A stretch of 16,886 nt of DNA from an uncultured Collinsella sp. (GTDB lineage Bacteria; Actinomycetota; Coriobacteriia; Coriobacteriales; Coriobacteriaceae), in contig CABVDE010000040.1 in assembly GCA_902496945.1 (NCBI GenBank), positions 1-16,886 on the forward strand, read 5' to 3'. Below the pieces are notes generated by a model. The model saw only the letters and a program-made list of their open reading frames with translations. It did no database searches and was not told the DNA's origin. The position numbers and the translations under genes were made by a program. Positions 1-6,779 of this stretch are shown in pieces (the stretch's first letter is position 1; every line of letters begins with the position of its first letter).

Positions 1-21
1 GAGCCGTCATACGAAATGAAG

Positions 22-54
22 AAGGGGGAGGCCTCGCGGCCTCCCCCCTTTTTT
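22..54 (+). terminator. Intrinsic terminator of a gene left of the window
   Basis: A perfect 10-bp GC-rich stem (24-33 with 38-47) and a TCGC loop are followed by a run of six T at 49-54. This is a classic rho-independent terminator reading rightward, so it closes a plus-strand gene that ends before the window. The minus-strand reading has a weaker, C-interrupted T tract (CCCCCTTCTTC), so it could also stop the leftward gene ending at 108. Confidence 0.9.
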
Positions 55-107
55 CGTTCGGCATGTTAAGCAGAACCTATTGAGAGCTTTATAAAAGCCT
101 TTTCTTT

Positions 108-575
108 CTATTTGAAGATAATAAAACGAATGATCAGCGCAATTGCTACGACGGCAATTATCAAGAGCGCAAGCTGTAGACGATGTTGCTTGCGGCGCCT
201 GCTTGACGAGACAAATATCGCTTTGCCCTGCTTCGGCGTTTCGAGATACCGAGCCGAATGCGTCAAGGTTTGCTTGGGACGTGGACCTCTATGCCCTCGA
301 GCTACGTGCGCATTTGTTGGCTCGTCATTGGTTTCGCTGTTTTTTGATAACGGCGAATCTGTAAGATATACAGGATCGCCCGAAGCCACGCCCATATGCT
401 TGTGCCCCGTTTGGGCATCCTCGAGTGTTTGATATCGATTTCTCGTTACATACTCGGGCTCTGGATCATTAATGGGCTCTTGTGAGATGTGGGGGCGATG
501 GAACCTCGTCGGCTGTGGGGAAGATTCTTCCCCCTGCGTCGGCATAAACATATTGTTCTGGTTTTGATCGTCCAT
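108..575 (-). CDS. Small tail-anchored membrane protein of unknown function
   Basis: A 155-residue protein that I do not recognise. The N-terminal 125 residues are hydrophilic, rich in Asn, Gln, Pro, His and Thr, and look unstructured. They are followed by a basic patch (RRRKQHR, about 126-132) and a single C-terminal hydrophobic stretch of about 23 residues ending in RFIIFK at the very end. This is the layout of a tail-anchored inner-membrane protein with its bulk in the cytoplasm. The start is placed at the ATG at 575 because AAAGG lies 5 nt upstream of it. An in-frame TTG at 674 would add 33 residues and also has an AAGG nearby, so it cannot be excluded. The gene is more AT-rich than its neighbours, which suggests a fast-evolving or lineage-specific gene. 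No partner gene is adjacent, as it runs opposite to hsp20. That it is coding is likely but not certain; the C-terminal basic-plus-hydrophobic architecture is the main support. Confidence 0.6.
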   Translation of the reverse strand: MDDQNQNNMFMPTQGEESSPQPTRFHRPHISQEPINDPEPEYVTRNRYQTLEDAQTGHKHMGVASGDPVYLTDSPLSKNSETNDEPTNAHVARGHRGPRPKQTLTHSARYLETPKQGKAIFVSSSRRRKQHRLQLALLIIAVVAIALIIRFIIFK

Positions 576-735
576 GATGACCTTTAGCTCGCTGCCAACA
601 ACGTGTATGCGCCCATTGTAAGCCCCCTGTTTTGCTTTGCTGGGGGCGCATGTGCAATTTAAAGTAAGGTTCAAAGAACCTTAATCTAGCTAAAACCTTA
701 GTCGAACAGACTTAGATATGCTTATAGAAAGAGAC

Positions 736-764
736 TTAAAAAACTTTATAGCAAAATGTATATA
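736..764 (+). promoter_or_regulatory. Candidate sigma-70-type promoter of hsp20
   Basis: TTAAAA (736-741) and TATATA (759-764) are 17 nt apart in a very AT-rich stretch ahead of hsp20, each matching four of six consensus positions. Transcription would start near 771, giving a leader of about 80 nt. No CIRCE (HrcA) or HAIR (HspR) operator is visible. Confidence 0.4.
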
Positions 765-791
765 TAAGAGAAGGATGGGCATATATAAGAG
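760..791 (+). repeat. Direct repeat of ATATATAAGAG, possible operator
   Basis: The 11-mer ATATATAAGAG occurs at 760-770 and again at 781-791. The copies start 21 bp apart, two helical turns, so both would face the same side of the DNA. The first copy overlaps the proposed -10 box of hsp20 and the second falls in the early transcribed region. This is a suitable place for a repressor pair; the regulator is unknown. Confidence 0.45.
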
Positions 792-853
792 CGTCAAAAA
801 AAGTCCCAGCCACCTAGAAGATGGCCCGGCAGTCTCTTAAAGGAGTGGTAGTC

Positions 854-1285
854 ATGGCAAGCATGGTTCCTTATCGTTCGGTTTTTGGTGTTCGTCCCTC
901 TGCTAGCTCGCTGTTCGATCTGTTCGATGATATGACCGATCTGGCGAATAGCTCGATTTCCTCCAAGGCGTTCCCTGTTGACGTCGAGGATAAGGGTGAC
1001 GGTTATGAGGTCAAGGCTTATCTGACCGGTGTCGCCAAGGATGACATCGATGTTGAGCTTAATGAGGGCCGTCTGTCCATTAGCGTGAATGTCGAGGAAG
1101 ACGAAGAGAACGAGGGCAAGAATTTCCTGCAGAAGGAGTTCAGCTCGTACAGCGCGACACGTGGCGTATATCTGAAGGACGCTTCGAGCGAAGGCCTTTC
1201 GGCTAAGTATGCTGATGGCATCCTGACCGTTACGGTTCCCAAGATTGTTGAGAAGAAGAACGTCACGAAGATCTCCATCGACTAA
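854..1285 (+). CDS. Hsp20/alpha-crystallin small heat-shock protein
   Basis: A 143-residue ATP-independent holdase chaperone of the Hsp20 family that binds unfolding proteins in the cytoplasm and keeps them refoldable. The N-terminal arm (about 1-35) contains the typical hydrophobic segment LFDLFDDM. The alpha-crystallin domain runs from about 36 to 140: a VDVEDKGDGYEVKAYLTGV segment, an acidic loop (VEEDEENEGKN), then FSSYSATRGVYL and the conserved GILTVTVPK motif near the C-terminus. A short C-terminal tail ends KISID, which supplies the I-x-I-like motif that caps neighbouring subunits in oligomers. The start at 854 is chosen because AAAGGAG (839-845) lies 8 nt upstream; an in-frame ATG at 821 lacks such a site and would put that site inside the gene. 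The gene stands alone between an AT-rich promoter region with a direct repeat and a bidirectional terminator. Length is normal for the family. Confidence 0.95.
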   Translation: MASMVPYRSVFGVRPSASSLFDLFDDMTDLANSSISSKAFPVDVEDKGDGYEVKAYLTGVAKDDIDVELNEGRLSISVNVEEDEENEGKNFLQKEFSSYSATRGVYLKDASSEGLSAKYADGILTVTVPKIVEKKNVTKISID

Positions 1286-1320
1286 CGTTTCTGACCGACA
1301 GGGCGCATTTGAGCCAAAAT

Positions 1321-1357
1321 TAAAAGGGATCGGGAAATAATTCTCGGTCCCTTTTTA
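1321..1357. terminator. Bidirectional terminator between hsp20 and the metallo-hydrolase gene
   Basis: AAAAGGGATCGGGAA (1322-1336) pairs with TTCTCGGTCCCTTTT (1341-1355) around an ATAA loop, with two G-T wobbles. It has Ts on the right and As on the left, so it can end transcription in both directions for these two convergent genes. Confidence 0.85.
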
Positions 1358-1371
1358 CTGTCTTGAGTGGT

Positions 1372-2181
1372 CTATTGAATGGTTGCTGGTCGATACTGAC
1401 TTGCAGGACGTATCGAGAGCTTCTGTGTCCCTTGAAGAAGCGTTGCGGAGCTGCCGAGCTCGTCATCGAGGGTTGCGGCAAGAGCATTGGCATAGCTTTT
1501 GACGGTGAGGCTTGGACGATTATTATCCTGGCTGATGTGCATGGCGATGAGCTGTTCGGTGCGATCGGTAACAAGTTCTCGTGCGGCTTCGGCAGCTTGA
1601 TCGTTGGAGAGATGCCCCTTTGTGGACAGGATGCGCTCCTGAAGAAAGCGGGGGTACGGTCCTTCGTGCAGCATGGCCACATCGTGGTTGCTTTCGAGCG
1701 CGAGAACTCGACAGTCTTTGAGGATATCTATAGCTTGATTCGATAGCTCTCCGGTGTCGGTGGCAAAGCCAATGGAATCATCGAGAGCGTCGAATCGATA
1801 GCCGACGGGATTGATGACATCGTGCGAGGTTGAATAGGTTTGCACATGGATGTCGGCAATGGAAAGCGTGTCGCCGGGGTCAAATTCCTCTACCGGTAGA
1901 TGTGCGAGGGTTTCTTTGCACGAAAGTGTGTCCCTGCTGGCAAAGAGGGGGCCATGCCAGTACTTGCACCAGACATCGAGACCCTTGATATGATCGCTAT
2001 GTTCATGAGTAATGAGAAGAGCCGAGACGTTGTCTGCCGAGAGGCCAAGCTCCGCCATGCGTTTAAGTGTCTCGCGGCGGGACAGGCCATCATCGATCAT
2101 GATGAGCCCCTGCGGTCCCTCGATGAGTGCGCAGTTGCCTTTTGAGCCGCTGCCGAGGATATGGAGGTGTAGGCGAGACAT
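1372..2181 (-). CDS. MBL-fold metallo-hydrolase, YycJ/WalJ type
   Basis: A 269-residue metallo-beta-lactamase-fold hydrolase of the YycJ/WalJ/VicX subgroup, cytoplasmic, with a two-metal centre. The N-terminus carries the glycine-rich LGSGSKGNCALI start typical of this subgroup. The metal motif HEHSDH is at 59-64; further likely ligands are H120 (TSHD), D142 (ATDTG), H166 (ESNHD), H190 (GHLS) and H215 (MHIS). In Bacillus and streptococci the homologue is linked to the WalKR cell-wall system and to nuclease-type activity, but the physiological substrate is poorly defined. No walK or walR is adjacent here, so the symbol walJ is withheld. The ATG at 2179-2181 has a weak GGA-type site. The gene is divergent from tilS with only 48 bp between the starts, so their promoters must overlap. 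Length is normal for the family. The fold and subgroup are secure; the biological role is not. Confidence 0.9.
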   Translation of the reverse strand: MSRLHLHILGSGSKGNCALIEGPQGLIMIDDGLSRRETLKRMAELGLSADNVSALLITHEHSDHIKGLDVWCKYWHGPLFASRDTLSCKETLAHLPVEEFDPGDTLSIADIHVQTYSTSHDVINPVGYRFDALDDSIGFATDTGELSNQAIDILKDCRVLALESNHDVAMLHEGPYPRFLQERILSTKGHLSNDQAAEAARELVTDRTEQLIAMHISQDNNRPSLTVKSYANALAATLDDELGSSATLLQGTQKLSIRPASQYRPATIQ

Positions 2182-2195
2182 ATGATTCCAAAGGA

Positions 2196-2201
2196 TACAA
2201 T
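2196..2201 (+). promoter_or_regulatory. Candidate -10 box of tilS (TACAAT)
   Basis: TACAAT lies 28 nt before the tilS start codon, in the only gap between the two divergent genes. No convincing -35 box is seen at 16-18 nt. A strong AAAGGAGG ribosome site follows at 2217-2224. Confidence 0.35.
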
Positions 2202-2229
2202 GGGTGCGGACGAATAAAGGAGGAAGCGA

Positions 2230-3771
2230 ATGCCAACGGTATCACAGCATTATGGACACCATGCTGTGTCGAGGGCGGATGATCGTGCTCTGACAACGCG
2301 GCAGACGGCTGCCCCTGTGGTGCTCATGGTATCAGGTGGCGCGGACTCGACGGCCTTGCTCCTTATGGCGTGCACATCAAAACTGGACATCTTGGACGGG
2401 CGCGGCGTTGCCCCCATCGCACGCGAACGTTTGCACGTACTGCACGTAAATCATCATTTGCGTGGCGAGGCGTCTGACGGCGATGAGGCCTTTGTGCGCG
2501 ACCTGTGCACTCAATTTGGTCTGCCGCTCTGTGTGGAGCATGCCTTTTTTGATGACGAGTCGGGCAATATCGAGGCTGCGGCTCGTGAGGTACGCTATGC
2601 CGCGGCCCGGAGATACGTTCGTGAGCTTTGTGCCGAGACCGGCACACCGCGGACGGCGGCCCGCATCTGTACTGCGCATACCTCGTCCGACCGTGCGGAA
2701 ACGTTTTTGATGAATGCGATTAAGGGGTCGGGTCCCGCGGGCCTATCGAGCATTCCACGCCGTCGGAACATTGTGGTACGTCCCTTGCTCGACCTCACGC
2801 ATGATGAGCTCGTGGGCTATCTGCAGGTGCATGGTCAGCCATGGCGGGAGGATGAGAGCAACGAGGACGTTTCGTACCTTCGTAACTACGTGCGCCACCG
2901 GGTGATGCCGGTGGTGGCGCAACGCAACGCGAACGTCTGCAAGACGATTGGCGCCGCCTGCGAGATTCTGGGCGACGAGGACGCGTTTCTGTCTCAGCTT
3001 TCGGCGCAGGCGTTTCGAAGCTGTTTGCGCAAGGAGGCGGCGGGTGCGCTGGTGCTTGATGCCCGGCGTCTTGCCGCGGCAGAGGTGGTGATTGCGCGGC
3101 GCATGGTGCGCCTGGCAATTAAGCGCATTGACCCCGATGCTCGACCGGAAATGCGGCATGTTGAGCGCGTGCTCGCCTGTATTGCCGCGGGCACGGGTTC
3201 GGTCACACTCCCGGCGGGAATTGATGCGCGCGTGGAGTTTGGCATGTTGGCGTTCAAGGCCCCGGCGGCGCGCGAGGGCTTAGTTGCCGACTGGATTTCC
3301 ATTCCTGGGCGCTTGTCGTTGGGGGCGGGGCGTATGCTGACGGCCGAGCCGATGGCCGTTGAGCCGGGATGCGATATCGTGCGCCGCGCCCGCGAGCTTG
3401 CGGCTGCCGGAGAGGTGGCTGCTATCGTGGACGCGGCGGCCTTGGGTTTTGCCGACCGCGATAGCGAGCGGATGCTAGCCGGCTTGCGCGGGGAGATCCC
3501 CTCCGAGGCTCGATCGGCGCGCTTGTGGGTGGATAGCCCCGTGCCGGGGGATGTGATGTGCCCGCTGGGAATGAGTGGTCGAAGCAAGAAAGTGTCCGAC
3601 CTGCTGAACGAGGCGCGCATTCCCGTTTCCGAACGCTCTGGCGTGCCCGTGGTAAGAACGGCTCCGGGAGGAGCCGTGGTGTGGGTCGCGGGCGTTCGGG
3701 CCGACGAGCGTTTTAAATGCACGGCTGCAACGCGCGTGGCATATCTGCTGCGTGTGGTCGATGCGGAATAG
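2230..3771 (+). CDS. tilS: tRNA(Ile)-lysidine synthetase TilS
   Basis: A 513-residue ATP-dependent enzyme that attaches lysine to C34 of the CAU-anticodon tRNA-Ile, so that it reads AUA as isoleucine rather than AUG as methionine. The PP-loop SGGADS is at 35-40. It is followed by HVNHHLRG, the AHTSSDRAET segment (the family's HxxxDxxET site), GSGPAGLSSIP and RNYVRHRVMP, all conserved in TilS. After a weakly conserved middle domain rich in Ala and Arg, the C-terminal TilS domain is recognisable: GDVMCPLGMSGRSKKVSDLL, then IPVSERSGVPVV and VVWVAGVRADERF. This is the full-length, three-domain form. The ATG at 2230 is supported by AAAGGAGG ending 5 nt upstream. It is the first gene of tilS-hpt-ftsH, a gene order kept widely in Gram-positive bacteria. 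A 147-bp gap before hpt contains a second promoter candidate, so the cluster need not be a single transcript. Confidence 0.95.
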   Translation: MPTVSQHYGHHAVSRADDRALTTRQTAAPVVLMVSGGADSTALLLMACTSKLDILDGRGVAPIARERLHVLHVNHHLRGEASDGDEAFVRDLCTQFGLPLCVEHAFFDDESGNIEAAAREVRYAAARRYVRELCAETGTPRTAARICTAHTSSDRAETFLMNAIKGSGPAGLSSIPRRRNIVVRPLLDLTHDELVGYLQVHGQPWREDESNEDVSYLRNYVRHRVMPVVAQRNANVCKTIGAACEILGDEDAFLSQLSAQAFRSCLRKEAAGALVLDARRLAAAEVVIARRMVRLAIKRIDPDARPEMRHVERVLACIAAGTGSVTLPAGIDARVEFGMLAFKAPAAREGLVADWISIPGRLSLGAGRMLTAEPMAVEPGCDIVRRARELAAAGEVAAIVDAAALGFADRDSERMLAGLRGEIPSEARSARLWVDSPVPGDVMCPLGMSGRSKKVSDLLNEARIPVSERSGVPVVRTAPGGAVVWVAGVRADERFKCTAATRVAYLLRVVDAE

Positions 3772-3853
3772 CGCCTTGCGCCAGCTATTCTGTGCGACGT
3801 TGACGGTATTCCCGCGCTGATGGCGTATGGGCTGGTAAATATACCCCGTGCGC

Positions 3854-3862
3854 TGCTAGAAT
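3854..3862 (+). promoter_or_regulatory. Candidate extended -10 promoter of hpt-ftsH
   Basis: TGCTAGAAT (3854-3862) fits an extended -10 element (TGnTATAAT) and lies about 57 nt before the hpt start. The -35 region is weak (TGGTAA at 3833-3838, 18-nt spacer). A TTGACG at 3800-3805 is too far upstream to pair with it. Confidence 0.45.
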
Positions 3863-3918
3863 GTGTAGTTCGCGTCCATACGGCGGTGTGTGGGCGATAA
3901 GCACAAGAAAGGGTTGTC

Positions 3919-4467
3919 ATGGCTTCTCAACATCCGGATATCGAGAAGGTTCTGTTCACGCAGGAGGATATCGACGGTATCGTCTCTCGCCTGGGCGAGG
4001 AGATTACGCGCGACTACGCGGGTAAGGATCTGGTGCTGATTGCGGTCCTGCGTGGCGCCGTGGTCTTTATGGGCGACCTGATGCGCAAGATCGAGCTGCC
4101 GACCAACATCGATTTCATGGCTGTTTCGAGCTATGGCGACGGTGTGAAGTCCTCCGGCATCGTGCGTATCATTAAGGACCTGGATATCGACATCCGCGGT
4201 CGCGACGTGCTGATCGTCGAGGATATTCTGGACTCGGGCCTGACGCTCAAGTATCTGATGAAGAACCTCGAGAGCCGCAAACCCGCTTCTCTGGAGGTCG
4301 CCGCCTTCCTGTGGAAGGACGTTGAGGACCGTACCTCGGCCGTCACGCCCAAGTATGTTGGAACCCATTGCCCCGATGCCTTTGTGGTGGGCTACGGCCT
4401 CGACTATGCCGAGCGCTATCGTAACCTTCCGTATCTGGGCATTTTGAAACCGGAGGTTTATTCGTAA
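3919..4467 (+). CDS. hpt: Hypoxanthine phosphoribosyltransferase
   Basis: A 182-residue type I phosphoribosyltransferase of purine salvage. It converts hypoxanthine (and usually guanine) plus PRPP to IMP/GMP and pyrophosphate in the cytoplasm. Visible motifs are LIAVLRGAVVFMGDLMRKI near the N-terminus, the flexible-loop region MAVSSYGDG, and the PRPP-binding signature VLIVEDILDSGLTL (about 98-111; most relatives have DTG where this has DSG). The base-contacting C-terminal part is FVVGYGLDYAERYRNLPYLG. Length is standard. The start ATG at 3919 follows AAGAAAGGG with about 6 nt spacing. The stop TAA (4465-4467) is separated by one base from the ftsH ATG, so the two genes are almost certainly translated from one message, as in many Gram-positive bacteria. 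Confidence 0.96.
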   Translation: MASQHPDIEKVLFTQEDIDGIVSRLGEEITRDYAGKDLVLIAVLRGAVVFMGDLMRKIELPTNIDFMAVSSYGDGVKSSGIVRIIKDLDIDIRGRDVLIVEDILDSGLTLKYLMKNLESRKPASLEVAAFLWKDVEDRTSAVTPKYVGTHCPDAFVVGYGLDYAERYRNLPYLGILKPEVYS

Positions 4468-4468
4468 G

Positions 4469-6616
4469 ATGCCCGACGACCGTAACGATAACAATTCCCA
4501 GACTCCCCGGGACCCTAAGATCCCGGGGATGCCCGGAGGCAAGAAGCCCACGCGTACGGGCTGGCTGTATTTTCTTTTGGCTTGCGCGCTTCTGGGCTAT
4601 GCCTTCTTTAATATGGGCTCCGGCTTTGTCAGCTCCAGCAACACCGTTAAGCTCGCGACGAGTGAGATGGTCAGCGCCATCAAGCAGGATCGTGTCGACG
4701 ACCTGACCTACACAGTGGTGGACGGCAGCGTGACCGGTCATTACTGGAAGGCGAGCAAGGACAAGGGCGATACGAGCGAGCTCAAGAGCTTCTCGTCGAC
4801 CTATGTCGGCTCCGATTCGCTTGCCGAGCTCATGGCTGAGCACCCCGACACCAAGTACATCGTCAACACCAACGACCCCGATTTTTGGGGCGACTTGGCG
4901 ATGAGCGTGCTGCCGACGATTGCCCTGATCGCCATCATGTTCTACTTTATGCGCCAGATGATGGGCGCCAACAACAAGAACATGCAGTTTGGCAAGACCA
5001 ACGCCAAGACCAACGAGGCCACGCGCCCCAAGGTCAAGTTCGAGGACGTCGCCGGCGTGGACGAGGCCGTCGAGGAGCTCGAAGAGATTCGCGATTTCTT
5101 GAGCGATCCGGACCGCTACCGCAAGCTGGGCGCCAAGATTCCGCGCGGCGTTTTGCTCGTGGGTCCTCCGGGTACCGGTAAGACGCTGCTGGCCAAGGCC
5201 GTTGCCGGCGAGGCCGGCGTACCGTTCTTTAGCATCTCGGGCTCTGACTTTGTCGAGATGTTCGTGGGCGTCGGCGCCAGCCGTGTGCGCGACCTCTTTA
5301 AGGAGGCCAAGTCCCAGGCCCCGTCGATTATCTTTATCGATGAGATTGATGCCGTGGGACGTCAGCGCGGAGCCGGTCTGGGCGGCGGTCACGACGAGCG
5401 CGAGCAGACGCTCAACCAGCTGCTGGTCGAGATGGACGGTTTTGAGGAGAGCGAGTCGGTCATCCTGATTGCCGCTACCAACCGCCCCGACATTCTGGAC
5501 CCGGCACTGCTGCGTCCCGGTCGTTTTGACCGCCAGGTTACGGTCGACCGTCCGGATGTAAAGGGCCGCGAGCAGATTTTGCGTGTGCATGCCGAGAACA
5601 AGCCGATGGACGAGGACGTTAAGTTTGAGAAACTTGCCCAGATGACCGTTGGCTTTACCGGTGCCGATTTGGCGAACCTGCTCAACGAGTCTGCACTCCT
5701 GGCCGCTCGTCGCCACCGTTCCGTGATTTCGATGGACGAGGTCGAGGAATCGATGGAGCGCGTGATTGCCGGACCGCAGCGCAAGGGGCGTGTGATGACC
5801 GAGGCCGAGCGCACCACGATCGCCTACCACGAGAGCGGTCACGCCCTGGTTGGCCATATCCTGGAGCACTCCGATCCGGTCCACAAGATCTCGATTGTCA
5901 GCAGAGGCCAGGCCCTGGGCTACACGCTGCAGCTTCCGCAGGAGGACCACTTTCTCAAGACCAAGAACGAGATGCTCGACGAGCTCGCCGTGTTCTTGGG
6001 CGGTCGCGTCGCCGAGGAGCTCATGTGCGACGACATCACGTCGGGCGCGAGCAATGACCTTGAGCGTGCAACTAAGATGGCGCGCGAGATGGTCACGCGT
6101 CTGGGCATGAGCGAAGAGCTGGGTACGCAGGTGTTCGGTGAGGCACAGCACCAGGTGTTCCTGGGCCGCGACTACGCCGATCATCAGGATTATTCCGAGG
6201 AGACGGCGCGTCGCATCGACATCGAGGTTCAGCGCATCATGCGCGAGGCGCACCGCCGTGCGGTCGAGATTCTGGATGCTCGCCGCGATCAGCTCAATCT
6301 GATGGCTAAGGTACTGCTTGAGCGCGAGACCGTCGAGGGCGATGCCGTGAACGCCTTGCTCGATAACGAGTGGGACGCCTACCTTGAGCGCGAGGGCGAT
6401 ATCCTGGCGGCCAAGGAGGAGCGTAACGCTAAGGCGGCCGGTATGCCGACCAAGAAGCGCGCGCCTCGCATGAGCGAGGAGGAGTTGGCCGCAGATGCCG
6501 CGGCCTTTGCGCAGGCGGCCATGCAGGAGGATGCCGACATCGCATCTGAGGATGCCGACGATGCCGAGAGCGCTGACGAAAAGAAGGCCGACGGCGACAC
6601 TGACGCCGACGAGTAA
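4469..6616 (+). CDS. ftsH: ATP-dependent zinc metalloprotease FtsH
   Basis: A 715-residue membrane-anchored AAA+ protease. It unfolds and degrades misassembled membrane proteins and some cytoplasmic regulators as a hexamer on the inner face of the membrane. In order: a polar N-terminus; transmembrane helix 1 (about 31-54); an extracytoplasmic domain (about 55-140); helix 2 (about 142-164); the AAA+ domain with Walker A GPPGTGKT (232-239), pore loop MFVGVG (264-269), Walker B IIFIDEID (287-294) and second region of homology ATNRPDILDPALLRPGRFDR (336-355); then the M41 peptidase with zinc site HESGH (454-458) and third ligand D530 in ASNDLERAT. All catalytic residues are present. The C-terminal tail (about 645-715) is rich in Ala, Asp and Glu, low in complexity, and longer than the short tail of E. 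coli FtsH. The start follows hpt by one base; GGAGG is 12 nt upstream, longer than ideal, so coupling to hpt translation is likely. Confidence 0.97.
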   Translation: MPDDRNDNNSQTPRDPKIPGMPGGKKPTRTGWLYFLLACALLGYAFFNMGSGFVSSSNTVKLATSEMVSAIKQDRVDDLTYTVVDGSVTGHYWKASKDKGDTSELKSFSSTYVGSDSLAELMAEHPDTKYIVNTNDPDFWGDLAMSVLPTIALIAIMFYFMRQMMGANNKNMQFGKTNAKTNEATRPKVKFEDVAGVDEAVEELEEIRDFLSDPDRYRKLGAKIPRGVLLVGPPGTGKTLLAKAVAGEAGVPFFSISGSDFVEMFVGVGASRVRDLFKEAKSQAPSIIFIDEIDAVGRQRGAGLGGGHDEREQTLNQLLVEMDGFEESESVILIAATNRPDILDPALLRPGRFDRQVTVDRPDVKGREQILRVHAENKPMDEDVKFEKLAQMTVGFTGADLANLLNESALLAARRHRSVISMDEVEESMERVIAGPQRKGRVMTEAERTTIAYHESGHALVGHILEHSDPVHKISIVSRGQALGYTLQLPQEDHFLKTKNEMLDELAVFLGGRVAEELMCDDITSGASNDLERATKMAREMVTRLGMSEELGTQVFGEAQHQVFLGRDYADHQDYSEETARRIDIEVQRIMREAHRRAVEILDARRDQLNLMAKVLLERETVEGDAVNALLDNEWDAYLEREGDILAAKEERNAKAAGMPTKKRAPRMSEEELAADAAAFAQAAMQEDADIASEDADDAESADEKKADGDTDADE

Positions 6617-6629
6617 TCTTTCCACGAGA

Positions 6630-6661
6630 GCCTCCGCGGGGAAACCTGCGGAGGCTTTTTG
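6630..6661 (+). terminator. Terminator of the tilS-hpt-ftsH cluster
   Basis: GCCTCCGCGGG (6630-6640) pairs with CCTGCGGAGGC (6645-6655) around a GAAA tetraloop with one G-T wobble, and is followed by TTTTT. It lies 13 nt after the ftsH stop. Confidence 0.93.
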
Positions 6662-6685
6662 CGTTTGGGCAAGGTGCACTGAGTA

Positions 6686-6706
6686 TTCGCGAAAATCGGA
6701 GCGATT
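6686..6706. promoter_or_regulatory. Paired small palindromes, possible operator
   Basis: TTCGCGAA (6686-6693) is a perfect 8-bp palindrome, immediately followed by AATCG-GAG-CGATT (6694-6706). Both lie 45-65 bp upstream of the TACAAT box of the aminotransferase gene. They could bind a dimeric regulator; they are short enough to be chance. Confidence 0.25.
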
Positions 6707-6749
6707 AATTTCCATCGGCTTTGCTGCAGTACTTTGCTCATCTAAAGCG

Positions 6750-6755
6750 TACAAT
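6750..6755 (+). promoter_or_regulatory. Candidate -10 box of the aminotransferase gene
   Basis: GCGTACAAT at 6747-6755 puts a TACAAT hexamer 25 nt before the start codon. The same nine bases occur upstream of the next gene (8084-8092). A matching -35 box is not evident. Confidence 0.35.
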
Positions 6756-6779
6756 ACCGCCTATGCGAAAGGGGAGCAG

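Noticed and set aside
821..853. Upstream ATG for hsp20
   Set aside because: It lacks a ribosome site and would place the clear AAAGGAG for the ATG at 854 inside the coding region.
675..853. CIRCE or HAIR heat-shock operator before hsp20
   Set aside because: Neither TTAGCACTC-N9-GAGTGCTAA nor CTTGAGT-N7-ACTCAAG, nor a close variant, is present.
2891..2921. TGCGCCACC/GGTGGCGCA stem inside tilS
   Set aside because: It falls on the conserved RNYVRHRVMP coding motif, has no T tract, and is best explained by codon use.
4343..6754. 803-codon open frame antisense to ftsH
   Set aside because: It mirrors the GC-rich codon bias of ftsH, has no ribosome site or recognised domain, and runs across the ftsH terminator. 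Similar antisense frames at 9051-10379, 13596-15224 and 2994-3920 are rejected on the same grounds.
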